Shown: piece by piece, positions 22,515 to 34,530 of the stretch | Layout: the number at the start of each line of letters is the position of its first letter | Numbering within the stretch: the stretch's first letter is position 1 | Assembly: GCA_002007465.1 (NCBI GenBank) | Contig: LNAC01000032.1 | Span: forward strand, 1,187,297 to 1,251,296 | Direction of reading: 5' to 3' | DNA length: 64,000 nt | Source: Ailurus styani | Lineage: Eukaryota > Chordata > Mammalia > Carnivora > Ailuridae | Notes under the pieces: generated by a model | The model's database searches: none | Told to the model about the DNA's origin: nothing | Seen by the model: the letters and a program-made list of their open reading frames with translations, nothing else | Translations under genes and position numbers: made by a program

Positions 22515-22710
22515 TTTTTTTTAAAGATTTTATTTATTTATTTATTTGACAGAGAGAAACACAGTGAGAGAGGGAACACAAGCAGGGGGAGTGGGAGAGG
22601 GAGGAGCAGGCTCCCCACTGAGCAGGGAGCCCGATGGGGGGCTTGATCCCAGGACACTGGGATCTGACCTGAGCCGAAGGCAGACAATGACTGAGCCACC
22701 CAGGCGCCCC
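22515..22710 (-). mobile_element. Can-SINE inside L1
   Basis: Antisense full-length SINE of the '..gaacacaagcagggggagtg' type. The flanks share 'caacaccattt', so it interrupts the L1 ORF2 at that point. Confidence 0.92.
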
Positions 22711-23700
22711 CCAACACCATTTGTTGAAGAGACTTTTTTCCATTGGAAAAAGCTTTCCTGCTTTGTCGAAGGGTAGTTGACCATAGAGTTGAGGGTCCAT
22801 TTCTGAGTTCTCTATTCTGTTGCATTGATCTGTGTGTCTATTTTTGTGCCAGCACCATACAGTCTTGATGATTACAGCTTTGTAATAAAGCTTGAAGTCT
22901 GGAACTGTGATGCCACCGGCTTGGTTTTCTTTTTCAACATTCCTATTCAGGGTCTTTTCTGGTTCCATACAAATTTTAAGATTATTTATTCCATTTCTGT
23001 AAAAAAAGTTGATGGTATTTTGATAGGGATTGCATTAAATATAGCTCAGACTTTTTAATAATAATATTTGTTCTTCCAATCCATGAGTATGGAACGTTCT
23101 TCCATTTCTTTGTGTCTTCCTCAATTTCTTTCGTAAGTATTCTATAGTTTTCTGAGTGTAGATTCTTTGCCTCTTCGGTTATATTTATTCCTTTGGTTAT
23201 ATTATATTTATATTTATGGGTCGGGGTGCAGTTGTAAATGAGATCGACTCCTTAATTTCTCTTTCTCCTGTCTTGCTGTTGGTGTATAGAAATGCAACTG
23301 ATTTCTGTGCATTGATTTTATATCCTGCCACTTACTGAATTCCTATATGAGTTCCAGCAGTTTTGGGGTGGAGTCATTTGGGTTTTCCACATAAAGTATC
23401 ATTTCATCTGCAAAGAGTGAGAGTTTGACTCCTTCTCTGCCAATTCAGATGCCTTTTATTTCTTTTCGTTGTCTGATTGCTTAGGCTAGGACTTCTAGTA
23501 CTATGTTGAACAGCAGTGGTGAGAGTAGATATCCCTGCCATGTTCCTGGCCTTAGGGGAAAAACTGAGAATGATATCTGCTTAGGGTTTTTTATAGATGG
23601 CTTTGATGATATTGAGGTATGTACCCTTTATCGTTACACTGTGAAGAGTTTTGATCAAGAAAGGATGCTATACTTTAAGGCTTTTTCAGCATCTATTGAG

Positions 23701-23838
23701 AGTTCTTGTCCTTTCTCTTAGTAATGTAATGTATACATTACAGTTCTTGTATAATGTATAATGTAATGTATACAATATAATGTATAATATAATGTATACA
23801 ATACAGTTCTTGTCCTTTCTCTTAGTAATGTAATGTAT
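23701..23838. repeat. Duplicated 34-bp unit with AT-rich expansion
   Basis: A 34-base unit starting 'agttcttgtcctttctctta' is present at 23,701-23,734 and again at 23,805-23,838. About 70 bp of 'aatgtata'-type repeats lie between them. It is inside the antisense L1, where only one copy would be expected. Confidence 0.85.
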
Positions 23839-24137
23839 CACATTGATTTGCAAATATTGAACCAACCTTGCACCCCAGGAATGAATCCCACTTGGTCGTG
23901 GTGAATAATCCCTTTAATGTTGGATCCTATCGGCTAGTATTTTGGTGAGAATTTCTGCAGCTGTGTTCATCAGGGATACTGGTCTGTGATTCTCCTTTTT
24001 GATGGAGTCTTTGTCTGGTTTTGGGATAAAGGTAATGTTGGCCTCATAAAATGAGTTTGGAAGTTTTCCTTCCATTTCTGTTTTTTGGAACAGTTTCAAG
24101 AGAATAGGTATTAATTCTTCTTTAAATGTTTGGTAGA

Positions 24138-24333
24138 GGGTACCTGGGTGGCTCAGTGGGTTAAAGCCTCTGTCTTCGGCTCAGGTCATGATCTCAGGGT
24201 CCTGGGATCGAGGCCTGCTTCGGGCTCACTGCTCAGCAGGGAGGCTGCTTCCTCCTCTCTCTCTGCCTGCCTCTCTGCCTACTTGTGATCTCTCTCTCTC
24301 TCTGTCAAATAAATAAATAAATCTTAAAAAAAA
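24138..24333 (+). mobile_element. Can-SINE inside L1
   Basis: Full-length, oriented opposite to its host L1. Target duplication 'aaatgtttggtaga' on both sides. Confidence 0.94.
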
Positions 24334-24502
24334 ATGTTTGGTAGAACTTCCCTGGGAAACCACTGGGCCCTGGGCTCTTGTTTGTTGGGAGATTTTTGAC
24401 TACTACTTCAATTTCCTTGCTAGTTATGGATCTGTTCAGGTATTCTATTTCTTACTGGTTCAAAGTTGGTAGTTTATACATCTCTAAGAATGCATCCATT
24501 TC

Positions 24503-24809
24503 GGGGCACCTGTGTCGCTCAGTGGGTTAAGCCTCTGCCTTCAGTTCAGGTCATGATCTCAGGGTCCTGGGATCAAGCCCCTCATCNNNNNNNNNNNNNN
24601 NNNNNNNNNNNNNNNNNNNNNNNNNNNNNNNNNNNNNNNNNNNNNNNNNNNNNNNNNNNNNNNNNNNNNNNNNNNNNNNNNNNNNNNNNNNNNNNNNNNN
24701 NNNNNNNNNNNNNNNNNNNNNNNNNNNNNNNNNNNNNNNNNNNNNNNNNNNNNNNNNNNNNNNNNNNNNNNNNNNNNNNNNNNNNNNNNNNNNNNNNNNN
24801 NNNNNNNNN
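24503..24809 (+). mobile_element. Can-SINE truncated by assembly gap
   Basis: The head and middle are visible to 24,586 and the rest lies in the N run. The sequence before ('aatgcatccatttc') and after the gap ('catgcatctgtttc') are near-repeats, suggesting that the gap holds only the remainder of this SINE and its simple-repeat tail. Confidence 0.85.
24587..24809. other. Assembly gap (N run)
   Basis: 223 Ns in the tail half of a SINE, followed by a short (AC)n. Reading frames across it are artefacts. Confidence 0.99.
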
Positions 24810-27099
24810 ACACACACATGCATCTGTTTCTTCCAGATTGTCTCATTTGTTGGCATATTGTTGTTCATAATATGTTCTTGTAATTGTTTGCATTTCTTCG
24901 GTGTTGGTTGTGATCTCTCCTCTTTCACTGATGATTTTATTTATTTGGGTTCTTTCTCTTGTCTTTTTGATAAGTCTGGCCAGGGGTTTATCAATCTTAT
25001 TAATTCTTTCAAAGAATCAGCTCCTAGTTTCATTGATCTATTCTACTATTCTTTTGGTTTCTAGTTCATTGATTTCTGCTCTCATCTTTATTACTTCTCT
25101 TCTCCTGCTCAGTTTAGGCTTTATTTGCTGTTCTTTTTCCAGCTCCTTTAGGTGTAGGTAAGTTAAGTATTTGAGACCTTTCCTGTCTCTTGAGAAAGGC
25201 TTGTATTGCTATCAACCTCCCTCTTAGGACCACCTTTCCTGCATCCCAAAGATTTTGAACAGTTTTCATTTGTTCCCATGAATTTTTTTAAATTCTTCTT
25301 TAATTTCCTGGTTGACCCGTTCATTCTTTAGTAGGATGCTCTTTGGCCTCCATGTATTTGAGTTCTTTCCAACTTTCCTCTTGTGATTGGGTTTGCATTT
25401 CAAAGCATTATGGGCCAAAAATAAGCAGGGAATGATCCCAATCTTTTGGTACTGGTTGAGATCTGATTTGTGACCCAGGATGTGATCTATTCTGGAGACT
25501 GTTCCATGCGCACTAGAGAAGAATGTGTATCCTGTTGCTTTGGGATGGAATGTTCTGAATATATTTGTGAAGTCCATCTTGTCCAGTGTGTCACTTAAAG
25601 CCCTTATTTCCTTGTTGATCTTTTGCTTAAATGATCTGTCCATTTCAATGAAGGGGGTGTGTGTGTGTTAAAGTCCCCTATTGTTATTGTATTATTGTCA
25701 ATGTGTTTCTTTGATTTTGTTATTAATTGGCTTATATAATTGGCTGCTCCCATGTTAGGGACACAAATATTTATAATTATTAGATCTTCTTGTTGGACAG
25801 ACCCTTTAAGTATGACATAGTGTCCTTCCTCACCTCTTATTTCAGTGTTTGGCTTAAAATCTAATTTGTCTGATATAAGGATTGCCACCCCAGCTTTCTT
25901 TTGATGTCCATTAGCATGGTAAGTGATTTTCCACCCCCTTACTTAAAATCTGGAGGTGTCTTTGGGTCTAAAATGAGTCTCTTGCAGACAGCATATCGAT
26001 GGGTCTTGCTTTTTTATCCAATTTGATACCCTGTGTCTTTTGATTGGGGCATTCAGCCTATTTACATTCAGGGTAACTATTGAAAGGTATGCATTTAGTG
26101 CCACTGTATTGCCTGTAAGGTGACTCTTACTGTATATTGCCTCTGTTCCTTTCTGGTCTATGTTACTTTTGGGCTCTCTCTTCGCTTAGAGGACCCCTTT
26201 CAATTTTTCTTGTAGGTCTGATTTGGTAATCACAAACTCTTGTAGTTTCTGTTTGTCCTGGGAGCTTTTTATCACTCCTTCTATTTTCAATGACAGCCTA
26301 AGGGGATAAAGTATTCTTGGCTGCATATTTTTCTCATTTAGTACCCTAACAGAATAATTTTAAATGCCCCATAACTACTTATCCTACAGATGTACCAGAA
26401 TTTACTATTTACCTATTGCTGGACACTTCCACTTTATACACCATTTCTATATATTTTTCCTCATCAGAAAGGAACATATGCTCATTTCAGGCTCACAGAA
26501 AGAAAAGTCATCCATAAAGTCATCATCCAGAATTACCACAGTTAACACTGATGTATACCTTCTAGGTTATTTTCTATGTATTATATCCAATTTTTCACCA
26601 TTACAGCAAAGCTGATTCTAAACATCTTTGCACGTAAATCTTTCTTTGTATTTTTTCTCTTGAGAGTAGACTGCAGGATGATTAGATCATAAAGCAATAA
26701 TAACTTTGGGATCCTGATAACGTATTCTCAAACTTCTCGTTGTGAGTATTTTCTTTGCTTCATGTTTTTTTACGCAGTACAACTCCATATTAATAGTACT
26801 CTGAACCCAAACAAGCATATCTTCATAAGGTTCAGAATCAAACAATAACAGACACATCTGGGCATCCCTGGAAGAACCACCTTCCTGCTGGAGGCTCACC
26901 AGATGTCATCACTGGGACAACCCACTAGTACCTCAATACCTCCTGAACCGAGGACCTGATCCTCTCCTTTATTCCTTATTTTGATGAACTCACACCACTA
27001 ATGACCAGTCGTTAGAACTAGAGCCCTGAGAGCTAACTTCAACAACTAATATTCCATAAAATCAACTGGTAAACCAGTAGTTACAACTGAACTACCACT

Positions 27100-28790
27100 A
27101 AGGCATGCTGGTTCTAATTCACAAGGATCCCCTAAATCCAATTCTCTCCCTCCATCTCCGCCCCCACCACCCCCTCCTTCAGGTCCTCATCATCTTGCCT
27201 AGATCACTGCAGCAGATTCCTAACTGGCTTCTCCCACATCCTTCCCATAGTAAGATCTATTCCAATCTTCTGAAATCATATAAAGTCAAACTATTTCTAG
27301 ATTTAAAAACCTCTCCTTGGTCTCTATTGCAAAGAGAAACAATTTCAAAGAAAACTTTCTATGAACTGATTCTTGTCTGGTTCTCTGGTCTCACCATCAC
27401 CAGCACCACCCACTTCCCAACCCTGGATTCCAGACTCAGGAAACACTGCAGTTTTTGGACTAGCATGCACTGTTACATGCTTCCTTGCCTTTGCACTCCT
27501 TCCCAACCTATAAAAAGTATTCCCATTACAAACAAATAAAACACAGAACTCTATTCTTACTATCACTTTCTTGCCTATTACAATCAAGTGACCTTCCTCT
27601 TCAAAGGCCAAGCCGTTCTCAGCTGCTCTCCATCTTCTACATCTCAAAATCTTAACTCCATCTCATCTCACTACTGCTCACATCACAGATACAGTAGGCC
27701 GATATGATCTGCTATCTCTCAACTTTAAAAAGTTCCAAACCTGCCACTAACCACATATCCCTCCAGCTACTGTCCCATTCGTAGGCTCTTCTTAGCCAAA
27801 CCTTTCAGTTTATCTATGCTGGCTCATCCTCCACACCCACTTACTCTTTTTTTTCTTTAAAGATTTTATTTATTTTTATTTTTATTTATTTGACAGAGAG
27901 AGAGAGAGATCACAAGTAGGCAGAGAGGCAGGCAGAGAGAGAGGAGGAAGCAGGCTCCCTGCTGATCGGAGAACCCAATGTGGGGCTCAATCCCAGGACG
28001 CTGAGATCATGACCTGAGCAGAAGGCAGAGGCTTTAACCCACTGAGCCACCCTGGCGCCCCCCCCATTCACTCTTTAACATACTACCATCAGGCTTCTAC
28101 CTCCAGCCCCTCAATTCTCTAGCCAGACCACTCCCAAGGTCCAGACTAGGACATCCAAATGCTGGACTAACATGTCCCCTTATATAATCATAGACATCTA
28201 AAACTGGATTTATCCAGAACAAAACTCTTGATTGACTCCCTGAAACTTCTTCCTCTGGTTCCATCCTCTCCCTGCAGTAACTGGCCCACCATCTTCCTAG
28301 CTGCTCAAGTGAAACCCGGGAGTCATTCTTGATGCCATCAATTCCATCAACCCATCCATTCTACCTGCATAGTTTATCCACTTCTCTCCATTTTTATTGT
28401 TAATGCTCTGGTCCAGGCCACCATAATCTACTCTAACAGTGCCCAAACTCGTTTACTTGCTTCCACCCTTGCTCTCCTCCATGCTACCCTCCTCAAAGCA
28501 TCAAAAGTGTTGATCTTAAAATATATACACAATCATCCCACTCTTCTGCTTAAAATTTTTCAATGGATTCCCTTTGCGCTTCAACAAAATAAAAGCTTAT
28601 CATGGCCAATGAGATGCTGCTTGTCTCACCCATCTTGTCTCATTCCCTTTCTTCCTTGTTTGCTTCCTCTGATCCTACTAGTTACCTCTCAGTTCCTACA
28701 ACTCGACAAGTTTTTCAAATCTCAGGCCTGTAGCACATGCTGTTTTCCATCTCGAATATTCTTTTCACCCTCTTTGCACAGTTAGATGTT
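27100..28790 (+). mobile_element. L2 element, 3' half, split by a SINE
   Basis: C/T-rich sequence with the L2 order: 'ctagatcactgcagcagatt', 'cctaactggcttctccc' and 'cctttgcactcc' in the first part, then after the SINE 'atcatcccactcttctgctt' and 'tttttcaatggattcccttt'. The motif set appears twice, so two partial copies or an internal repeat may be present. It is diverged and non-coding now. Confidence 0.6.
27848..28064 (-). mobile_element. Can-SINE
   Basis: Full-length and antisense with an extended T/A-rich tail ('tttatttttatttttattta'). The flanks share 'cactcttt'-like sequence ('acttactcttt' and 'attcactcttt'). Confidence 0.92.
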
Positions 28791-28870
28791 TTACATGCAA
28801 TATCTTATTTAATCTTTCTAGCAACCATATGAGGTGTGTACTATTACTTCCCATCCAAATGTATTTATCA
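28790..28870 (-). mobile_element. MIR fragment
   Basis: 'acatgcaatatcttatttaa', 'caaccatatgaggtgtgtac' and 'tattactt' match the antisense MIR 3' part. Confidence 0.55.
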
Positions 28871-28980
28871 CTTAATTTATCAAGAAAATAAGCTTACCAT
28901 TGATATAATAGGAAGTAACCAGAGAGCTCGAATTGGTAAATAAGAGCCTGTAGGCAAATTCAGCATGCCCCTCCCCCAGT

Positions 28981-29835
28981 TTTCAAAAATCAACTTTATA
29001 CTTTAGGTCTATTTTAGAATAGTAAAATCAAGCAAAGTACAGAGAGTTATATACCCTCATCCCTTCCCACCCCCATCCCACCAGCTCCTCCAATATCAAC
29101 ATCCAGCACCAGAGTAGTACATTTGTTCCCATCTGTGAACATATATTCATACATCATTTTCGTCCAAAGTCCATAGGTGACATTAGGGTTCACTCTTGGT
29201 TGTACGTTTTATGGATTTTAACACCTGCATGATGACTAGTGCCCACCACCAAAGCCTGACTCAGAACAGTTTCACTGCCCTAAAAATCCCATGTGCTCTG
29301 CCTCCCTCTCTCCCCTGTGGCCCCCAGCAACCATCTATCCTTTTACTGTCACCACAGTTTCACCTTGTCCGGAATGTCATACAATCAGAATCATACAGTA
29401 TGTAGCCTTTTCAGATTGGCTTCTTTCACTTAGTATGCATTCAAGGGGGTTCCACATCTCTTCATGGCTTGATAGCTTATTTCTTTTTTAAGTTTTTTAT
29501 TGAAATATATTTGATATACAGCACTGTGTAAATTTCAGGTGTACAACATGTTGATCTGTTACATTTAGGATTGCCATATCATTAGCACCTCTCTGACATC
29601 ACAATTGTCATTTCTATTTCAGAGTGGGAATAATTAAGATCTAGTCTCTCAGCAAGTTTGATGATAATATTGTCTATATTGCTCATTTTGTTTTAGTGCT
29701 GAATAATATTCCATTGTCTCAATGGACCACAATTTATCCACTAGCTTACTGAAGGGTATCTTAGATGCTTCTCATTTTTGGCAACTATCAATTAAGCTGC
29801 TATAAACAGCTGTGTGCAGGTTGTTTCCCATATCT
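28981..29835 (-). mobile_element. Old LINE-1 3' region with nested L1 end
   Basis: The outer element (28,981-29,485 and 29,690-29,835) reads antisense L1 ('cagagtagtacatttgttcc', later 'ctgaataatattccattgtc'). Between the halves, 29,490-29,689 is a second antisense L1 3' end starting with T-rich 'ttttttattgaaatatattt'. The join 'atagcttatttcttttttaag' to 'cattttgttttagtgctgaa' fits one original element opened by the insert. Confidence 0.6.
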
Positions 29836-29844
29836 TAATTATTA

Positions 29845-29955
29845 GTATACTGGAACACAAGGAGATTAAATAATCTGTCTAAAGTCAGTTAATAAGTGAG
29901 CACAGTCAAGCACTTAGGAGCTCCCATTCTTTCAACTGCTTCACTGTCCTGTTAG
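29845..29955 (-). mobile_element. MIR fragment
   Basis: 'gagattaaataatctgtcta' and 'aaagtcagttaataagtgag' follow the MIR centre ('gaggttaagtaacttgcccaaggtcacacagctagtaag' in the family). Confidence 0.55.
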
Positions 29956-30385
29956 TACTGTCATCCCATGGGACAGGATGTGGGATTACACCCAGCTCAG
30001 ATTATCAGACACTGTGCCCACAACTGTGCAGAGCAATGAGCTCTGCTTCCGGACCAAGTGTAAAAATGTAAAAAAAAAAAAAATTGTTTACACATTTAAA
30101 AAAAAGACTTCATGGCACAAGTGGTTTGAACAAGAGGAAAAAATATTAGGTACTTCTATTACAAACAAATCTTAAGAAACTGCATTCACACAGTGATGCT
30201 GAAACCAATTCATTAATTGTAAATAATGTGTTTTTAAGCCAATATACTCTAATATTTCAACGGGTCAACATGCTCGATCTAGTGTCATCTGTATGGGTTG
30301 TGGTCCTTTGCTATTTGCTCTCAAAAGCATTTCCTTATTGAAGTGAAGAGAGGAAAGGAGTGACTGAGGAAAGGAAGACTGAAGA

Positions 30386-30435
30386 TACATATACACACAT
30401 ATACAAACACACACACATACACACACATGTGCACA
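30386..30435. repeat. (CA)n-rich microsatellite
   Basis: An interrupted CA/TA repeat of about 50 bp. Confidence 0.9.
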
Positions 30436-30784
30436 TGAATTTTAGAGATCCTGCTGAGATCAGTCCAGACAATGGCTTAAATGCCAAGTGCTCAGAAGGG
30501 ATATTAACATGGTCTTGCTGAGTTACTACAATAAATATGCGAAAGCAATGGTTTGGTTATAGCCAATGCTATACACATTACTTTTGTTTCTGTTCTGTTT
30601 CAGTCATGTTATAAACTGCCCTTCTTGGACTATCTAGATCAAAAAGAAAACTTCATTTTAACACTGATGATTCACTTAGTACCTGAGACAGACTAAAGTG
30701 TTAGTTAAGCTCACTGCTCAGTGTGTGCTACAAAATGCAATTTCTGTTAGGCAGATTTAAAAATGTAATCTAGAGACAAATCAG

Positions 30785-30810
30785 AAGAGCTCATAAAAAA
30801 ATGAGCTCTT
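30785..30810. repeat. Perfect 10-bp inverted repeat
   Basis: 'aagagctcat' at 30,785-30,794 and its exact reverse complement 'atgagctctt' at 30,801-30,810 are separated by six A. This is a short hairpin-capable palindrome containing two SacI-type sites. No function is implied. Confidence 0.9.
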
Positions 30811-31059
30811 TATATATTAGTTTGCTTTTGGGGGTGGGGGGAGGAGAGGGAACAAAGAAGCAAAAAGAAATCATGAAAGCTCAAGGACTTAGTGTGGGGT
30901 TTTACAAAAAATCCTGATAAAATACTAATGAACCCAAGGACAAGCTTCAAAGCAAAACAATTATCTAACCAAGGAGTTTACCTGCCTGCTTCACACATTC
31001 CACAAAAGAATTCCATATTAGGTGGTACATAAAATGGGGTTTGAAATACTAAGTTTTGG

Positions 31060-31155
31060 GGTGCCTGACTGGCTCAGTAGGAAGAGCATGTGACTCTCGA
31101 TCTCGGGGTCATGAGTTCAAGCCCTACACTGGGTGTAAAGCTTACATTAAAAACA
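31060..31155 (+). mobile_element. Can-SINE, old short form
   Basis: 'ggggtgcctgactggctcag' to 'ctgggtgtaaagcttacatt', with an A/C-rich tail. Flanks 'aatactaagtttt' and 'aatactaaatttt'. Confidence 0.87.
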
Positions 31156-31430
31156 AAACAAAACAAAAACCAACAACAACAAAATACTAAATTTTATTAT
31201 TTTTTTATTCTTGTATTTTACTCAGTTCCTTGTTCAGTATTTCTTCTGCATTTAGTCCTTCTGTGTTAAATTTTGCTCAGTATAGCTTTAGGTAACGTTT
31301 TCAAAGAGATCTTTAGTGTGAGTAGTAAAATCCTCAGTCTAGGTTGTTAATAAATTTGGCAATTTCTGTCCTTTTCATTGTTGAATTTAATCTGTTTATA
31401 TTTACTATCTCAGATAAATATTGGTATCTG

Positions 31431-31626
31431 GGGGCGCCTGGGTGGCTCAGTCATTAAGCGTCTGCCTTCGGCTCAGGTCATGATCCCAGGGACCTGGGAT
31501 GGAGCCTGCGTCAGAACCCTTGTTGGGCTCCCTGCTCAGCGGGAAGTCTGCTTCTCCCTCTCCTTGCCCCCCACTTGTGCTCTCTCTAGCTCTCTCTCAA
31601 ATAAATAAATAAAATCTTTAAAAATT
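31431..31626 (+). mobile_element. Can-SINE
   Basis: Full-length with a 'cattaagcgtctgcc' head, which is an intermediate subfamily. The middle carries an extra insertion ('cagaacccttgtt'). Confidence 0.92.
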
Positions 31627-32823
31627 AAAAACAAATAAATAAAACATCTTCTGTAAATTTAAGATTTTCTGTGAGATTTTCATCCGTCTTTCCACTTCTG
31701 GGTTCTGAAATTTCACCACAGTGTGTCTGGTATAAATGTGGTTTTATTTTTCCTGCTTAGGACTCATAATGCTTCTTCATCTAATGATTCCTCTGAAAAG
31801 TGCACTCGTGGAGGGTGAGAGAAGAGATGCAAAGGTGGGGAGTCGGACTTCGAGTGTGGAGGGCATCCCTGCTGAAGGGCAGCCAGATTGGCGTAAAGCA
31901 GCCTAAGCGTATTGGAAGGGGGATTCGTGTGGGCTGGCAGGACCAAGATGGAATGAAGAAGGCATCTGCATGGAGGGTAGGCTCAGAACAAGCTGTTAGA
32001 GCCCAAATCAGGCGAGGAAAGCATCTATGAAGAGGAAGGAGTGGTGGCAGAGATGAGAGGCTGTCACATACAGGAAAACTGATCAAATAAGCAAATATAT
32101 CAAGATTAATGGAAGTCAGATTTATCCTGTCAAAAAAGGAGCTATAAAATGTAAAGGAGAAAACTGGAATGATGTTAGTATTGGAATGAAATGGGAAGTA
32201 CTGGTAGGAGTCCATGGTTTTTAATACGTAAAACTATACATAAAACAAGATAAAAACATTTTAAAAGATTCAAGTATTTAATGTATATGTTTAAATAATA
32301 TATGTAAATTTCAAGTATTTATATTTTTTATACTTACATGGGTGTATCCTCTCTTTCTGTCGGGGGAACGGGTGTGCATAGTACCACTCCCAAAAATGAG
32401 CATATCTAGCATCTAGATCCTGGCTCCTAAACACCATTCTTATCCAAAGGGAACCAAGGTTCCTTGGAGAAATGGCTAATTCCAGGGCTAGGACACAGGA
32501 AGGACAAAAGGAGCCCGAGGCATCTTGCTATACTAAAAAACAAGGAGGTTCTCAGTGAATAATGGGACCTATATCAAAAAGATGCAGAAATCAGCTTGAA
32601 GGGATTTCTCAATGGTCAAACCTAGAATAATTTGAGCATTAAAATAATGGCAGTAACAGATGGATAATCCATTGAAGAAAACAGGAAACCATGAGTCCAT
32701 TCTGACATAATTAAGTAAATGAAAAAAATTAAAGTCTGATAAGGAACAAGATACCCAAACATATGCCTCCACACAAAAGCATTAATTCCAAGGGAAAAAT
32801 AGTAAGTTGAAAAGAAAGACATC

Positions 32824-33004
32824 GGGCACCTGGGTAGCTCAGTGGGTTAAAGCCTCTGCCTTCGGCTCAGGTCATGATCTCAGGGTCTTGGGATTGAGGC
32901 CCGCAAGGGGCTCTCTGCTCAGCAGGGAGCCTGCTTCCTCCTCTCTCTGCCTGCCTCTCTGCTTAGCTGTAATCTCTCTCTGTCAAATAAATAAAATCTT
33001 AAAA

Positions 33005-33017
<13 letters not shown>
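32824..33017 (+). mobile_element. Can-SINE
   Basis: Full-length young type with a 17-A tail. Flanks share 'gaaaagaaaga'. Confidence 0.93.
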
Positions 33018-33035
<18 letters not shown>

Positions 33036-33237
33036 TCTTTCGGGCATCATCTTAATCTAGTGATCAAGGTGACCAGTATCAGTAATGGGGCCAAACGGAA
33101 ATCATGCCCTGAGACTATAGGTAACAGGCGGGCAAGTGCTAACAAAGATGCATAACCTGAATCAAATCACAAGGAAACCCCAATCAAAGCCAGAGACAGC
33201 GTACACAATAACAGTAATCTTCAAAAGAGTCAAAATC

Positions 33238-33424
33238 GGGGCGCCTGGGTGGCTCAGTGGGTTAAAGCCTCTGCTTTCGGCTCAGGTCATGATCTCAGCG
33301 TCCTGGGATCGAGGCCCACATCGGGCTCTCTGCTCAGCGGGGAGCCTGCTTCCTCCTCTCCCTGCCTCTCTGCCTACTTGTAATCTCTCTCTCTGTGTCA
33401 AATAATAAATAAAATCTTAAAAAA
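33238..33424 (+). mobile_element. Can-SINE
   Basis: Full-length young type with the clear target duplication 'agagtcaaaatcg' on both sides. Confidence 0.95.
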
Positions 33425-33920
33425 GAGTCAAAATCGTTCCAAATCAAAGAAAGAATGTTAGTTTCAGACTGAAGGAGAGAGACGACAGATTCAATTGCGA
33501 TTCTGAACTTCTGACGATAGTAGGAACATTAATGGGAAAATTGGCAATATTTGAAGAGGTCTACAAATTGGAAGGTGGTAATAAACCCATGTAATTTACT
33601 GATTTGGATGGTCATTTGTGGTTAAGTTAGAGAATGTCTTTGTATTTGAGGGCGAATGTCATCACGTTAATGACTTATTCTCAGATTATTTCTGAACTTT
33701 CTTCCTACTGCATTTCGCTTATTCCAAAATAACACAATGCTAAAAACAATAGGTTAGACAAACACTAAAATTATCATTTCTAGAGAGAAGTAACCTATTA
33801 ACAAGTGGTCAAACATTAAATAAACTTTACTTTTTTACTGTATGCCAGTAAAAAAGTATGGCTACTTGGAGAATTGAATTTTTTTTTCTTTTAAAAATAA
33901 TTGAAAAATTTGAAAAAAAA

Positions 33921-34131
33921 TTTTTTTTAATATTTTATTTATTTATATGACAGAGAGATTACAAGTAGTCAGAGAGGCAAGCAGAGAGAGAGGAGAAAGC
34001 AGGCTCCCTGCTGAGCAGAGAGCCTGATGCGGGGCAGATGCGGGGCAGATGCGGGGCTCGATCCCAGGACCCTGAGATCATGACCTGAGCCGAAGGCAGA
34101 GGCTTTAACCCACTGAGCCACCCAGGCACCC
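33921..34131 (-). mobile_element. Can-SINE with 11-bp triplication
   Basis: Full-length and antisense. The 11-base unit 'gatgcggggca' is repeated about three times at 34,026-34,057, where other copies have one. Flanks share 'gaaaattt'-like sequence. Confidence 0.92.
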
Positions 34132-34384
34132 TGAAAATTTTTTTAAAAGAAAAAAAATAAGGGGGGGGGAACCCAAGCACAGAAACTCATGTACCCTTCA
34201 CATGTTCTTATTTAGAAACTATAAGAATACTGGCATTCTCCTGACATGTTAGTAAGGTGTCAAAGAGAAACTATCACACTTAGCCTACGACAGCCCTTTT
34301 TCAGAGGGATTTTTTTAAAAGACCATTCTAAAAATCTTACACAAACCCACCACACATGCAAAGCTGAAGCATTTCAAGACTGCC

Positions 34385-34530
34385 TAACCCAAACTCAATT
34401 CACATCCCACCTGTGACCCATCTGGAAACTTTGAGCAGTTACTAATCCTGTCAGAGGGTTCTTATTTTTGGGACAGCATCAGTTTTCTGTAAAATAAACT
34501 TACCTATCTAGTCTAATTTGAGTAATACTG
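34385..34530 (+). mobile_element. MIR fragment
   Basis: 'ctgtgacccatctggaaact', 'gagcagttactaatcct', 'cagttttctgtaaaataaac' and 'ttacctat' follow the MIR 3' half. Confidence 0.55.

Larger units (their letters stand above)
21232..26340 (-). mobile_element. Carnivore LINE-1, 5'-truncated, about 5 kb
   Basis: The minus strand reads an L1 with 3' end at 21,232 and 5' end near 26,340. ORF2 pieces can be followed in order. There are endonuclease segments at 25,888-25,604 (ending near GDFNTH) and 25,643-25,266 (containing SRIDHILGHK). A reverse transcriptase start block lies at 24,099-23,914 ([11 protein letters not shown], then HRPVSLMN), and a late segment at 22,968-22,720 contains [20 protein letters not shown]. 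Frameshifts and stops separate these, so no functional ORF2 remains, and ORF1 is absent. Three SINEs, one assembly gap and a local AT-rich duplication interrupt it. Confidence 0.88.
32065..33765 (+). mobile_element. Old LINE-1 3' region, split by two SINEs
   Basis: Purine-rich sequence with 'accatgagtccattctgaca' before the first SINE, 'atcaaatcacaaggaaaccc' between the two and 'cattaatgggaaaattggc' after them. This follows the 3' region of an older L1 subfamily. The right edge is near 33,720, at 'tattccaaaataa'. Divergence is high. Confidence 0.5.
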
